A DNA stretch of 64,000 nt from Phytohabitans sp052068095 (GTDB lineage: Bacteria > Actinomycetota > Actinomycetes > Mycobacteriales > Micromonosporaceae), in NCBI RefSeq assembly GCF_052068095.1, contig NZ_JBQHDG010000037.1, positions 1 to 64,000 of the forward strand, given 5' to 3'. Positions within the stretch are counted from its first letter, which is position 1. Every line of letters starts with the position of its first letter. Position numbers and translations under genes: made by a program. Of this stretch, positions 43,916 to 51,995 are shown piece after piece. Below the pieces are notes generated by a model. It was not told the DNA's origin, searched no databases, and worked only from the letters and a program-made list of their open reading frames with translations.

Positions 43916-44398
43916 ATGAAGATTCTTGCCAATTTCCGCGGCCAGGGTCGCCGCGTCGCCGTGGCGGGGCTCGCGCTATCCGTGACGACGACGGTGGCGA
44001 TGGCGTCGGCCCAGCCGGCGGCCGCCGATCCGCCGTACGCCAAGCCGAACCTGAAGGTGCTGTCGTGCGGCGTCTTCGACGATCCCGTCGACTACGGCGA
44101 CGGCATCGACTGGTGGAAGTTCCGTTTCACCTACACCAACAACGGCCTCGTCGCTACCCCGGGCGCGTTCAAGGTCGGCGTTCATTGGGTGTGGACGGCG
44201 ACTGGTGGCCCGGAATCATCGACCGAGTACTGGCAGCCCAGGATGGTGAAGGGGCAGGTCGTCACGCGGGAGTTCTGGGTCACCCCACAGGTGGCGACGT
44301 ACGGACTGGCCAGCGTCATGCTCGACTCCGGGTACTCGGTCGACGAGTACGGATTCGAGAGCGACAACCACTGCTGGAGCTACAACGGCGGCTATTGA
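43916..44398 (+). CDS. Secreted CARDB-like protein (paralogue of the gene at 51502)
   Basis: 160 residues from ATG 43916. Signal peptide about 1-37 (VAVAGLALSVTTTVAMA, end AAA-DPP). The mature part starts LKVLSCGVFDDPVDYGDGID and continues WWKFRFTYTNNGLVATPGAF, REFWVTPQVATYGLASVMLD and ends DEYGFESDNHC. The pattern Cys - DPV-YGDGI-WWK - beta strands - acidic/Asn turn - Cys resembles CARDB-type Ig-like adhesion modules, and it is shared with the protein at 51502. Probably binds at the cell surface. Divergent from the protease gene. Confidence 0.75.
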   Translation: MKILANFRGQGRRVAVAGLALSVTTTVAMASAQPAAADPPYAKPNLKVLSCGVFDDPVDYGDGIDWWKFRFTYTNNGLVATPGAFKVGVHWVWTATGGPESSTEYWQPRMVKGQVVTREFWVTPQVATYGLASVMLDSGYSVDEYGFESDNHCWSYNGGY

Positions 44399-44417
44399 CC
44401 GCTGGGAGAATCCTGAG

Positions 44418-44789
44418 ATGACCAACCTGACCGAAGACCTGATCGCCGCGGAACGACGGCTTCAGGCGGCCCAGCTGGCCGCGGACGCGCACGCGCTCGA
44501 CCAGCTGATGGACGACCAGTTGATCTTCACCGGTCCCGACGGGCGGCTGTACTCCAAACAGGACGATCTGGCCGTCCAGCGCACCGGTCGGCAGCGGCTC
44601 AGCAAGGTCGACGAAGAAGACCTTCGGGTCCTGGTGCTCGGTACGACAGGGGTCACCTGGTTTCTCGGCTCCCTGGCCGGTGTCTTCGAAGGCGAGCAGT
44701 TCGCCGCCCGGGTCCGCTACACGCGGACCTGGGTGCACACCGATGACCACGGCTGGCGGCTCGTCGCGGCGCACGTCAGCCCCGCCTGA
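44418..44789 (+). CDS. SnoaL-like/DUF4440 NTF2-fold protein
   Basis: 123 residues, full length for the family. LTEDLIAAERRLQAAQLAAD, LDQLMDDQLIFTGPDGRLYS, VTWFLGSLAGVFEGEQFAAR and RYTRTWVHTDDHGWRLVAAH follow the order of DUF4440 proteins, with the terminal WRLVAAHVS typical. Possible steroid-isomerase-like or detoxifying role; no catalytic residue can be named. Starts 20 bp after the CARDB-like gene and may be co-transcribed. Confidence 0.85.
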   Translation: MTNLTEDLIAAERRLQAAQLAADAHALDQLMDDQLIFTGPDGRLYSKQDDLAVQRTGRQRLSKVDEEDLRVLVLGTTGVTWFLGSLAGVFEGEQFAARVRYTRTWVHTDDHGWRLVAAHVSPA

Positions 44790-44805
44790 ACCGGCGACAG
44801 GCTGA

Positions 44806-46392
44806 TCAGGAACGCCAGGAGACCTCGGTGATGGAGGTCCAGTTGTTTTCGGCGTTGCCATAGCCGACGACGCGTATCCAGCGGGCCGGCCCGTCGGCCG
44901 CCTCGTAGGTCTCCGGGGCGACGGTGTCGCCGGAGGAGTGACGGCGCGGCACGATGGTGCGCCAGGATGTGCCGTCGACCGATGCCTGTACGGTGAACTC
45001 GGCCGTGCGTTGGTCGCCCCGGTGCCACGCGATCGCGATGTCGTCGACGGACCGCGTGGCGCACAGGTCGAAGCGGATCCAGGCGCCGTAGCCCTCGTCC
45101 GACCAGCGGGTGGCGAGGCTGCCGTCACGGGTGTTGGCCGGCGCGTTGCCGTCGTCGCCGCTGGCGCTGATCGCGCAGTCGCCGGGCGCGGTCGGTGGCG
45201 CCGTCGGGCTGGTGGTCGGCTGGACCGTGGGGCTCACGGTCGCGGTCGGGGTGGGGGACGGCGTTGGCACGGTGCCGGCCGGGCATGTCTGGGTGGGACG
45301 GAACTGGCCGCCGTAGGTGCCCACCGAGTCGCCCTTGGTGTTGCCGGACATCGTGTTTCCGCAAACCGTGCCTTGCGGCGCGGCCTGGAACTTGATGCCG
45401 CCGGCGGCGTTCGCCTCGATCACGTTGCCGTAGGCGTTGTTGGCGCGCCCATCCGTGGCGCGGTCGCCGCCGAACCGGATGCCGGCACCCTTGTTGCCGC
45501 TGGATGTGTTGTACCGGAACGTGTTGCCGCTGCCCCGCGCGTCGAAGCCGGCCGACTCCGGGTCCAGCTGACCGGTGCAGGTGTTCTGCTCCACCACGTT
45601 GGCGGTCGAGTTCTCCTTGATGTCGACGCACTCGTTGCCGCGCGTGTCGAAGGTGTTGTGGTGAACCCGGTTGTCCCGGCTGACGTCCGCCCGGCCGTCC
45701 GGGGCACCGTTCTGGCCCTGCTGCTCCGGCGCGGTTCCGATGTAGACGCCCTCGCCGTTCTTGCCGCCACCGGCGAACTGGAAGTCGTAGGCGCCGCAGG
45801 GACCGATCCGGCTGTTCGCCACTTCGGCGTTGGTCACCAGGTATCGCAGCCGAACGCACTCGCCACCGGCGTTGCGGATCGTCATGCCGAGGATGCGCAA
45901 CCTGTCTACGCCGTCGCCCGCGGACGTGCTCATCACGTAGACGAGCTTGTCGCGGTAGCTGGACGCGCTGTCGCCGCTCGCGTGCCGGCCGTCCACTGTG
46001 AACCCGGACAGCGTGACGGCGTCGTGCCGCACCTGGAACACGCGAGAGCCACCGGCGCCCAGCACCACGGCGGTGGCCGGACCGGTCACGGTGACGCCGG
46101 TACGGGTCGTCACCGCGTCCTGGCGGTATGAGCCGGAAGCCAGGTGGATGGTCGCGCCGGAGGGCGCCGTGTCGAGCGCCTTCTGGATGGTCGCGAACGG
46201 GGCCGCCGCGGAGGTGCCCGTGTTGCCGTCCCGTCCGGTCGGGCTGACGTAGTAGTCGGTGGCGGCGAACGCGGGGGCGGCGAGAGCGAGCCCGCCAGCC
46301 AACGTGGCGCCACCCAACAATGCGAGCGCCGTGGCTTTGACGCGATTTACCACAGGAGGAGCCTCTCGATGAACGGTGAGGGGAACGGTCAT
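44806..46392 (-). CDS. Secreted right-handed beta-helix protein with C-terminal F5/8 type C-like domain
   Basis: 528 residues from ATG 46392 (a GTG at 46353 is another start; no ribosome site favours either). Signal peptide core LALLGGATLAGGLALAAPAF. Beta-helix about 45-375: YYVSPTGRDGNTGTSAAAPF, FATIQKALDTAPSGATI, then repeated Asn/Val turns as in pectate-lyase-like folds. A Pro/Thr linker (about 380-402) leads to a discoidin-like domain (GSLATRWSDEGYGAWIRFDL, ending WTSITEVSW). Family role: binding or cleavage of polysaccharides outside the cell; catalytic residues cannot be assigned with confidence, so it may be a lyase or a binding protein. Confidence 0.8.
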   Translation of the reverse strand: MTVPLTVHREAPPVVNRVKATALALLGGATLAGGLALAAPAFAATDYYVSPTGRDGNTGTSAAAPFATIQKALDTAPSGATIHLASGSYRQDAVTTRTGVTVTGPATAVVLGAGGSRVFQVRHDAVTLSGFTVDGRHASGDSASSYRDKLVYVMSTSAGDGVDRLRILGMTIRNAGGECVRLRYLVTNAEVANSRIGPCGAYDFQFAGGGKNGEGVYIGTAPEQQGQNGAPDGRADVSRDNRVHHNTFDTRGNECVDIKENSTANVVEQNTCTGQLDPESAGFDARGSGNTFRYNTSSGNKGAGIRFGGDRATDGRANNAYGNVIEANAAGGIKFQAAPQGTVCGNTMSGNTKGDSVGTYGGQFRPTQTCPAGTVPTPSPTPTATVSPTVQPTTSPTAPPTAPGDCAISASGDDGNAPANTRDGSLATRWSDEGYGAWIRFDLCATRSVDDIAIAWHRGDQRTAEFTVQASVDGTSWRTIVPRRHSSGDTVAPETYEAADGPARWIRVVGYGNAENNWTSITEVSWRS

Positions 46393-46433
46393 CGGCCGTG
46401 TGAGGCAGGACTTTAGGATTCTTTATCTTGTCC

Positions 46434-46576
46434 GTCAATAAGCGGAAAGCAGCTGATGTTTCCGAATCGGTAGCGCTGGCGAATACATCCGAAGAAAGGC
46501 GCATCGGCGCAGCCCGCCCACTTGGAGTGCAATTCCGGGCAATACCGGTCGACGCAATTACCTTCCGCTTATCGAC
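46434..46576. repeat. 14-bp inverted repeat pair in intergenic region
   Basis: GTCAATAAGCGGAA (46434-46447) and the inverse of GTCGATAAGCGGAA (46563-46576), one mismatch, 115 bp apart, between the beta-helix gene start and the SDR stop. Could be a regulator site pair or ends of a small element; the segment between shows no gene. Confidence 0.4.
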
Positions 46577-46611
46577 CCACTACCGCTTGTGTTTGGAATT
46601 GCTCACGTCGC

Positions 46612-47637
46612 CTAAGCCGGCTTTACGGTGGTCAGGTCGCCGAAGCCGGAGGCGGCCATGATGCCGGCTTGGACGCGGGTGGCCGCCTCGTGTAGCTCGC
46701 CGATGAAGTCGTGCACGCCGGGTCCGAGTACCCGGACGGGGCGCTGGCCACGCGGGGTTCGCAAGACGGTGGCGATGGTGTCGGCGATCTCCTGCGGGTC
46801 GGCGGTGGAGTCCTCGACCAGGTGCGATTCGGCCCGCTCGGCGAGCGCGCCATAGCCGGTACGGCGGCGCGTGTCGTCGCGGCTGAGATGCCGAAGGTAC
46901 TGCCGGTAGTACGCGATGCCGTTCGGGTCGACGAAGTCGGTCGAGTAAGCACCTGGTTCGACGATGACCACGTCGATACCGAGTTGGGAAACCTCGTACC
47001 GGGTGGTCTCGGTCATCGCCTCCAGTGCCCATTTGGCGCCGCAGTACGCGCCGAGAAAGGGGAACACGAACCGCCCCAGCGCGGTGGTGACCTGGACGAC
47101 CAGGCCGTCCCGCTGGGCCCGCATGATGGGCAGGACGGCGCGGTTCATCCGCAGGTGTCCGTAGAGGTTGGTGTCGAAGACGTTCCGCACGTCGGCGATC
47201 GTCTGGGTCTCCAGCACAGCTGGGTGGAAGGAGCCGGCGTTGTTGACCAGCACGTCGATGCGGCCGGCCCGCTGGCGTACCCGGCGCACACCCTCCTCGA
47301 CGGACCTGTCGTCGCGCACGTCGATCTCGACCACGTCGAGGGCGAGCCGCTCACGGCGCGCGACCTCGCGCAGCGCACGGGCGGGCGCCGCGTTCGCGCC
47401 GGCGGTGTCGCGCATGGACGCGTACACCCGATGTCCGGCCCGGGCGAGGGTGAGCGCGGTCAGGTTGCCGAAGCCGCTGCTGGTGCCGGTGATGAGCACG
47501 ACCTTGCCGCCGCCGGACGCGGCCGGTGGTGCCGGGGCCGCCGCCGTCACGCCGGGGAGGGTGGCGAGTCCGGCGGTGGCGCCGACCGCGGCGGCGCCGC
47601 CCAGCACTGAGCGCCGTTGGATTTTCTCTTGGTTCAC
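46612..47637 (-). CDS. Tat-exported SDR-family oxidoreductase
   Basis: 341 residues from GTG 47637, chosen because GGAAGG lies 7 bp upstream; an ATG at 47655 would overlap it. A twin-arginine signal starts the protein: QRRSVLGGAAAVGATAGLA, AAA cleavage region. Then a classical SDR: TGTSSGFG (50-57), VNNAG (131-135), Tyr198-x3-Lys202 in GAYCGAKWAL. The catalytic Ser position reads TTALG, so Thr may replace Ser. Cofactor-binding SDRs are normally cytoplasmic; Tat export would carry it folded with NAD(P). Divergent from a LysR regulator that probably controls it. Confidence 0.8.
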   Translation of the reverse strand: MNQEKIQRRSVLGGAAAVGATAGLATLPGVTAAAPAPPAASGGGKVVLITGTSSGFGNLTALTLARAGHRVYASMRDTAGANAAPARALREVARRERLALDVVEIDVRDDRSVEEGVRRVRQRAGRIDVLVNNAGSFHPAVLETQTIADVRNVFDTNLYGHLRMNRAVLPIMRAQRDGLVVQVTTALGRFVFPFLGAYCGAKWALEAMTETTRYEVSQLGIDVVIVEPGAYSTDFVDPNGIAYYRQYLRHLSRDDTRRRTGYGALAERAESHLVEDSTADPQEIADTIATVLRTPRGQRPVRVLGPGVHDFIGELHEAATRVQAGIMAASGFGDLTTVKPA

Positions 47638-47778
47638 AAGGGTTTCCTTCCACATCGGTGTGGCTGTCGGTGCGTGCCAGGAGCTTCCGGGTCCGGAGCT
47701 GTCGGTGGTCCCTCGATTAATCCGCGCCGGCGTCGCGGCCGGAAAGATCGATCGGGTGGCTCGTTATACTCAGCGGGT

Positions 47779-48714
47779 ATGAGCGACGTCGAGGTGCGCG
47801 AGCTTCGCTACTTCATGGCTGTCGTCGAAGAGCTCAACTTCTCCCGCGCCGCGCGGCGGCTCGGCATCGCCCAGCCGCCGCTGTCCCGTGCCATCGCCGG
47901 GCTGGAGCGCAAGCTCGGCGTGCGGCTGTTCGCCCGCGACACCCACCGGGTGGAGCCCACCTTGGCCGCGGAGGCGCTGCGTGAGGAGGCGGGCGCGCTG
48001 CTCACCGCCTTGAACGCGCTGACCGTACGCACCCGCCGAGCCGGGGTGCCGGAGCCGACACTCGCCGCCACCGCCAAACCCGGGCTCGCTACCGGGCTGC
48101 TCCAACGGATCGCCGGGGCGTACGCCCGGCAGCCCGGCCTGCCGCCGCTGGACATCGTGGTCAGCGGCTACCGCGAGCAGGCCGACATGGTCCGCGACGG
48201 CCGGGCCGACGTCGCGCTGCTCAGCTCACCCTGCGCCGAGCACGGGCTCGAGCTCGAACCGCTCACCACCGAACCGCGCGTCGCCGCCCTCCCCAGCGGC
48301 CACGAGCTGGCCCGGCGTGCCGAGCTGCGCTGCGCCGACCTGTGGCCGTGGCCGGTGCCGCGGTGGCCCGAGGCCAACGACCGGGAGCGGGCCTACTGGG
48401 CCGGCCTCGACCAGATCCCCGGCGCCGCCCTGCGCGGCCGCCCGGACGCCCCGATGGTCGCCGAACCCGCGCAGCTGCTCGAAGTCGTCGCGCTCGGCAA
48501 GGCGGTCGCGCTGATTCCCCGCTCGCTGGCCACCGCCAACGACCGCGTCGACATCGTCTACCGGCCGGTCGCCGACGCCAGCCCGTACACCGTGATGGTC
48601 GCGTGGCGCGCCGGCACCCGGTCCCGCACGGTCGCGGCGTTCGTGCGCACCGCGCTCGAGGTAGCCGCCGCCGAGGCCCCCGAAGGGGTAACCGCGACCA
48701 GCCGCGAAGGGTGA
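47779..48714 (+). CDS. LysR-family transcriptional regulator
   Basis: 311 residues from ATG 47779 (longer frame has no motif). Winged HTH 1-60: ELRYFMAVVEELNFSRAARR, LGIAQPPLSRAIAGLERKLG, the standard LysR helix. Effector domain about 90-300 of the PBP-like fold, with DVALLSSPCAEHGLELEPL and ALGKAVALIPRSLA. Divergent from the Tat-SDR gene by 141 bp, so probably its activator or repressor. The 3' tail sequence is partly repeated at 63577-63614. Confidence 0.9.
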   Translation: MSDVEVRELRYFMAVVEELNFSRAARRLGIAQPPLSRAIAGLERKLGVRLFARDTHRVEPTLAAEALREEAGALLTALNALTVRTRRAGVPEPTLAATAKPGLATGLLQRIAGAYARQPGLPPLDIVVSGYREQADMVRDGRADVALLSSPCAEHGLELEPLTTEPRVAALPSGHELARRAELRCADLWPWPVPRWPEANDRERAYWAGLDQIPGAALRGRPDAPMVAEPAQLLEVVALGKAVALIPRSLATANDRVDIVYRPVADASPYTVMVAWRAGTRSRTVAAFVRTALEVAAAEAPEGVTATSREG

Positions 48715-48723
48715 GGCCGCGTC

Positions 48724-49323
48724 CTAATAGGAATTCGGAGGCAGGCCGCCTTCACTCCGGACACCGACTCCGCCGCGGTGTGCCTTGCGCCGCCGCCAGG
48801 TCACGAGAGTGATCACCCCGCCGGCGCCGATACCGGCGACGGCCGCCACACCGGCGAGTCCGAACGTGGTCGCCATGATGCGCAGCAGCCGGCCGTTGTC
48901 GGGCTGTTCCCCGATCGCCAGCAGCTCCGCCCCGCGCCCCCTGACCGGCGAACAGGTGAGCTGCCCGCTCCCGGTGCGCGCGGACTCCACCTCGTACCGG
49001 GCGGCCCAGGTCTCAAACCCGCGAACGAAGAATGTGAACGTGTAGGTCACCTCGGTGACCACGATCGGCACTCCGGCGACCTCGCCCGTACACAGATAGT
49101 CGGTGGTGGCGCTGTCCGGGCTGACGTAGAGCACCATCGGCTGCCCGGCCGTCAGGTCGACCCGCACCGACTCACCGTCCCGGAAACGGCTGCCCAGGTC
49201 GGGGAATCCGTCCAGCCACGACCGGAAACCCGTCGCCAGCACCACCAGCGCGACCACGACACCGACCGTGGCGACGGCGCCCGCCACCACATACCACCTA
49301 CGCCCCGGCACCCGCTTTGTCAT
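48724..49323 (-). CDS. Membrane protein with two TM segments, unknown
   Basis: 199 residues from ATG 49323 (upstream frame is Arg-rich filler). Helix 1 at about 12-32 (VVAGAVATVGVVVALVVLAT), helix 2 near 157-178 (ATTFGLAGVAAVAGIGAGGV), followed by WRRRKAHRG as cytoplasmic tail. The loop of about 120 residues between them is outside, with two Cys (YLCTGEV and LTCSPV) likely paired. No family recognised. Convergent with LysR (9 bp between stops). Confidence 0.7.
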   Translation of the reverse strand: MTKRVPGRRWYVVAGAVATVGVVVALVVLATGFRSWLDGFPDLGSRFRDGESVRVDLTAGQPMVLYVSPDSATTDYLCTGEVAGVPIVVTEVTYTFTFFVRGFETWAARYEVESARTGSGQLTCSPVRGRGAELLAIGEQPDNGRLLRIMATTFGLAGVAAVAGIGAGGVITLVTWRRRKAHRGGVGVRSEGGLPPNSY

Positions 49324-49428
49324 GGCTGGCATCATGCCGGCGCGCCGGCCGTCCCGCGGTCCCGTACGCCACACCAACGCCTGGCTTCGTGCCCTGGCGT
49401 GGCAACCGCGAGCCGCGCTCCGGCGGGA

Positions 49429-49539
49429 TCAGAGCAGCGCGTACTCGACCATCGACGCGGCCGAGGCAGCCGCTTGCCAGGCCAGCAACGTAGCCGTAGC
49501 GGCGGCTACGACGATGACGAGTCGCTTGACGTTACGCAT
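49429..49539 (-). CDS. Short hydrophobic secreted or membrane peptide (36 aa)
   Basis: Below usual gene-calling length. ATG at 49539 with GGGGAGG 6 bp upstream, a strong ribosome site, and TGA at 49431-49429. The product starts MRNVKRLVIVVAAATATLLA and ends with WQAAASAASMVEYALL: basic head, hydrophobic core and an ASA/ASAA stretch that could be a cleavage site. The terminal SMVEYALL resembles the start of Flp/TadE-type pilin signals (GAS-VEY-LL), but nothing follows, so it is a single peptide rather than a pilin. About 105 bp upstream of the membrane protein on the same strand. Confidence 0.6.
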   Translation of the reverse strand: MRNVKRLVIVVAAATATLLAWQAAASAASMVEYALL

Positions 49540-49677
49540 ATTGGGCCTCCCCTTGAGTCAGCGGCGTAGCACGCCACGTGACCGTTTATCCTTGCTGAGC
49601 TTCCGCCCGGCGGGAATGGTCCATCCAGCCAGACGTCTCGCCGCCGGTGCGTTCGGTGTCTATGGCACAGTCTTGAG

Positions 49678-50598
49678 GTGCCGTTGGACGAGATGCCGGA
49701 CTGGTTGCCGGCTTGGTGTCTTGACCATCTGGGCGGCGAGCCCGCGGGCGTGCTGTTCCAGTCGCGACAGGTCTCGGTGGTGTTCGGTCTGCGGTTGGCC
49801 GATGGCAGAAACGTCGTGGTCAAGGCACGCGCCGACGACGGCCGGGCCGCGTCGTGTCTCGCGGCGCAGTCCTGGCTGGCCGAGCGCGGGTTTGCGTGTC
49901 CCCGGCCGCTCACGCCGGTGGTCGGTGTCGGTGCGCTGGCCGTGCACGCCGAGGAGTTCCGGCCCGGTGGCGAGGTGCTGCACGGGGACTCGCCGGACAT
50001 AGCCGTGCGCTGCGCGGAGGCGTTCGCCCGGCTGATGGCCGAACTTACCGGCGTGACTGTGGCGCCGCCGCTGCCGAATCCGCCCTGGGTGCGTTGGGAC
50101 CACACCGATTCTGGGTTGTGGCCGGCGATCGACTTTCTCGAGGGCCGGGACCAGGGTGTCGTGTCCGAGCACATTGTCCAGACGGCTGAGCGTGCCCGGC
50201 GGCGGCTGCTTGCGGCCGGCCTGCCGTGCGCGCTCGGCCACGCCGACTTCGAGGCGCAGAACCTGCGGTGGCGGGGTCGGCAGGTGTGGGCGGTGCACGA
50301 CTGGGACAGCCTGGCGTGGCAGCCGGAGGCGGCGCTGGTGGGAGCGGCGGGCGGGTCGTTCGCCAGCGCCGGGCCGCCCACGCTGGCGCCGATCGAAAGC
50401 TCCGAGGCGTTCCTGGTGGCTTATCAAGATGTTCGAGGACGCGTGTTCACGGCCGTGGAGCTGGAGGTCGCGTGGGCGGCCAGCTTGTGGATGGCCGCGT
50501 ACAACGCGCGGGAGATGGCACTGTGCGGTGGCAGCCCGGCGGGCGGCGATGCGCTGCGGGCGCAGGCGGCCGAACGCCTCCGCCGGGCTAACGCATAA
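49678..50598 (+). CDS. Aminoglycoside phosphotransferase (APH)-family kinase
   Basis: 306 residues from GTG 49678 (an ATG at 49693 is alternative). Kinase-like fold: ATP Lys in VVVKARA (Lys49), catalytic loop LGHADFEAQN (187-195) with Asp190 and Asn195, and metal site VHDWDS (Asp208/Asp210). Substrates of this family range from aminoglycosides to small sugars, choline and thiamine; nothing shows resistance here. The 138-bp upstream gap separates it from the divergent peptide gene. Its stop lies 4 bp from the convergent hydrolase stop. Confidence 0.8.
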   Translation: MPLDEMPDWLPAWCLDHLGGEPAGVLFQSRQVSVVFGLRLADGRNVVVKARADDGRAASCLAAQSWLAERGFACPRPLTPVVGVGALAVHAEEFRPGGEVLHGDSPDIAVRCAEAFARLMAELTGVTVAPPLPNPPWVRWDHTDSGLWPAIDFLEGRDQGVVSEHIVQTAERARRRLLAAGLPCALGHADFEAQNLRWRGRQVWAVHDWDSLAWQPEAALVGAAGGSFASAGPPTLAPIESSEAFLVAYQDVRGRVFTAVELEVAWAASLWMAAYNAREMALCGGSPAGGDALRAQAAERLRRANA

Positions 50599-50602
50599 AC
50601 GC

Positions 50603-51385
50603 TCAGGTCGCTGCGATCCGATCGAAGAGGAACGAGGCCGTGGCGTCGATGACGTCGTCGAAGTGGCGGCTACGGCCGGGGTAGTGGAACGCGTGCGCGG
50701 CGTTTTCGTACTCGCGCAGTATGCACTCGTTGCCGGCCCGCACCATCGCGTCCCGAAACCGCCGCACGTGGTCGATCGGCTCTACCTCGTCGTCGGTGCC
50801 GTGGTGAATCAGCATCGGAGGGTTTCCGGGCCGCACGAACTCGATGAGCGAGTACTCGATCGCACGTCCCTCGGCGATGCCGGCCCGCTGCTCGGTAGAG
50901 CGCTGAAGCCGCGGCGAAAAGGCGAGCAGATCCAGGCCCGCCGGGTTGAAGGCCACGACGCCGGCGACGCCGGGCGTGGGCGCCGGAACCGGCCTGTCAG
51001 GGGCGATCATCGCGGCGACCAGAGCGAGATGCGCACCGGCCGAGCTGCCGCCCGAGAACAGGCGGGACCTCTGGAGCCCGTGTAACGCGGCCAGCCCCGT
51101 GAAGTGCTCGACCGCCCGCCGGACGTCGGCGACGCAGTCGTCGATGCGCACAGCACCCCGACCGAGCAGCCGATACCCGGCAGACACCGCGAGGATCCCG
51201 CGCGACGCCAGTCGACGGCAGTGCGGGGCCAGATCGTCGGCCGATCCGGTGCGCAGAGCGCCGCCGTGGAACAAGACGATGCCGGCCGCGAGTCGGGTGC
51301 CGTCGGCTGGCTCGAAGACCCGCAGGGGCAATTCACCGCCGTCGGCGGCTTCGTAGCTCGTCGACGATTCGCGATATGCCGTCAT
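50603..51385 (-). CDS. Alpha/beta hydrolase (esterase, HSL-like)
   Basis: 260 residues from ATG 51385; longer starts (51394, 51415) are possible, none has a good ribosome site. HGGALRTG (40-47) is the oxyanion loop HGG of the hormone-sensitive-lipase group, nucleophile Ser115 in GSSAG (113-117), Asp198/199 in HHGTDDE and His231 in AAHAFHY complete the triad. Likely an intracellular carboxylesterase or deacylase; substrate unknown. Confidence 0.8.
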   Translation of the reverse strand: MTAYRESSTSYEAADGGELPLRVFEPADGTRLAAGIVLFHGGALRTGSADDLAPHCRRLASRGILAVSAGYRLLGRGAVRIDDCVADVRRAVEHFTGLAALHGLQRSRLFSGGSSAGAHLALVAAMIAPDRPVPAPTPGVAGVVAFNPAGLDLLAFSPRLQRSTEQRAGIAEGRAIEYSLIEFVRPGNPPMLIHHGTDDEVEPIDHVRRFRDAMVRAGNECILREYENAAHAFHYPGRSRHFDDVIDATASFLFDRIAAT

Positions 51386-51501
51386 GACCAGCATTCGTAG
51401 ACCACGAACACGCATACTCCCACAAGCCGTATGCCGCATCTCGCACCGGTACTGCGCCAAACGACACAGTGGACGAGCATGGTGCCCTCGACGATGCCCA
51501 C

Positions 51502-51930
51502 ATGAGCCTTTTCCCACGACTGGCCGCGGCTGCGGCGGCATCCGCACTCCTGCTCGCGGCCGCGCCAGCGTCCGCCGATCCTCAGATACCGGGCTTGGCA
51601 CCAGAGCTTGTGGCCCACTGCGACCTGCTGCCCGATCCCGTCAACTACGGCGACGGCATCCAATGGTGGAAATTGGACGTCACCGTGGCGAGCACCGGCG
51701 GCCCGACCGGCGGCGAGTTCGACGTCGCCGCCTGGCCCGCCTACACCGGCACCAGCAACCAGGGCGTCGAACACCGCTTGGTCGCGGCCATGCGGACCGG
51801 CGACAGCACCGACCTCAGGTTCTGGATTACGGAGCCCAACGTCCAGCACTTCACCATGAAAGTCGACTACGGCAACGTCGTCCATGAAATCAGAGAGTGG
51901 AACAACTACTGCCGCGGCCGCGTCGACTGA
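51502..51930 (+). CDS. Secreted CARDB-like protein (paralogue of the gene at 43916)
   Basis: 142 residues from ATG 51502. Signal peptide (LFPRLAAAAAASALLLAAAP, cut after ASA). Mature part LVAHCDLLPDPVNYGDGIQ, WWKLDVTVASTGGPTGGEFD, RFWITEPNVQHFTMKVDYGN and VVHEIREWNNYC: the same Cys, DPV-YGDGI-WWK start and E-x-WNN-C end as the protein at 43916; the VHEIREWNN end is the CARDB hallmark. No ribosome site visible. Convergent with the lipoprotein gene. Confidence 0.75.
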   Translation: MSLFPRLAAAAAASALLLAAAPASADPQIPGLAPELVAHCDLLPDPVNYGDGIQWWKLDVTVASTGGPTGGEFDVAAWPAYTGTSNQGVEHRLVAAMRTGDSTDLRFWITEPNVQHFTMKVDYGNVVHEIREWNNYCRGRVD

Positions 51931-51937
51931 GCACGCA

Positions 51938-51978
51938 AGCGCCTGCGCCGGAGTCGATCTGACCGCGGCGCAGGCGCT
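51938..51978. terminator. Bidirectional hairpin terminator
   Basis: AGCGCCTGCGCCG (51938-51950) pairs perfectly with CGGCGCAGGCGCT (51966-51978), 13-bp stem, 15-nt loop, between the stops at 51930 and 51996. Confidence 0.85.
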
Positions 51979-51995
51979 CGCTCAGTTCGCCGGCG

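Noticed and set aside
46428..46661. 77-codon plus-strand frame between the beta-helix and SDR genes
   Set aside because: No ribosome site, no motif, and its end overlaps the SDR C-terminus.
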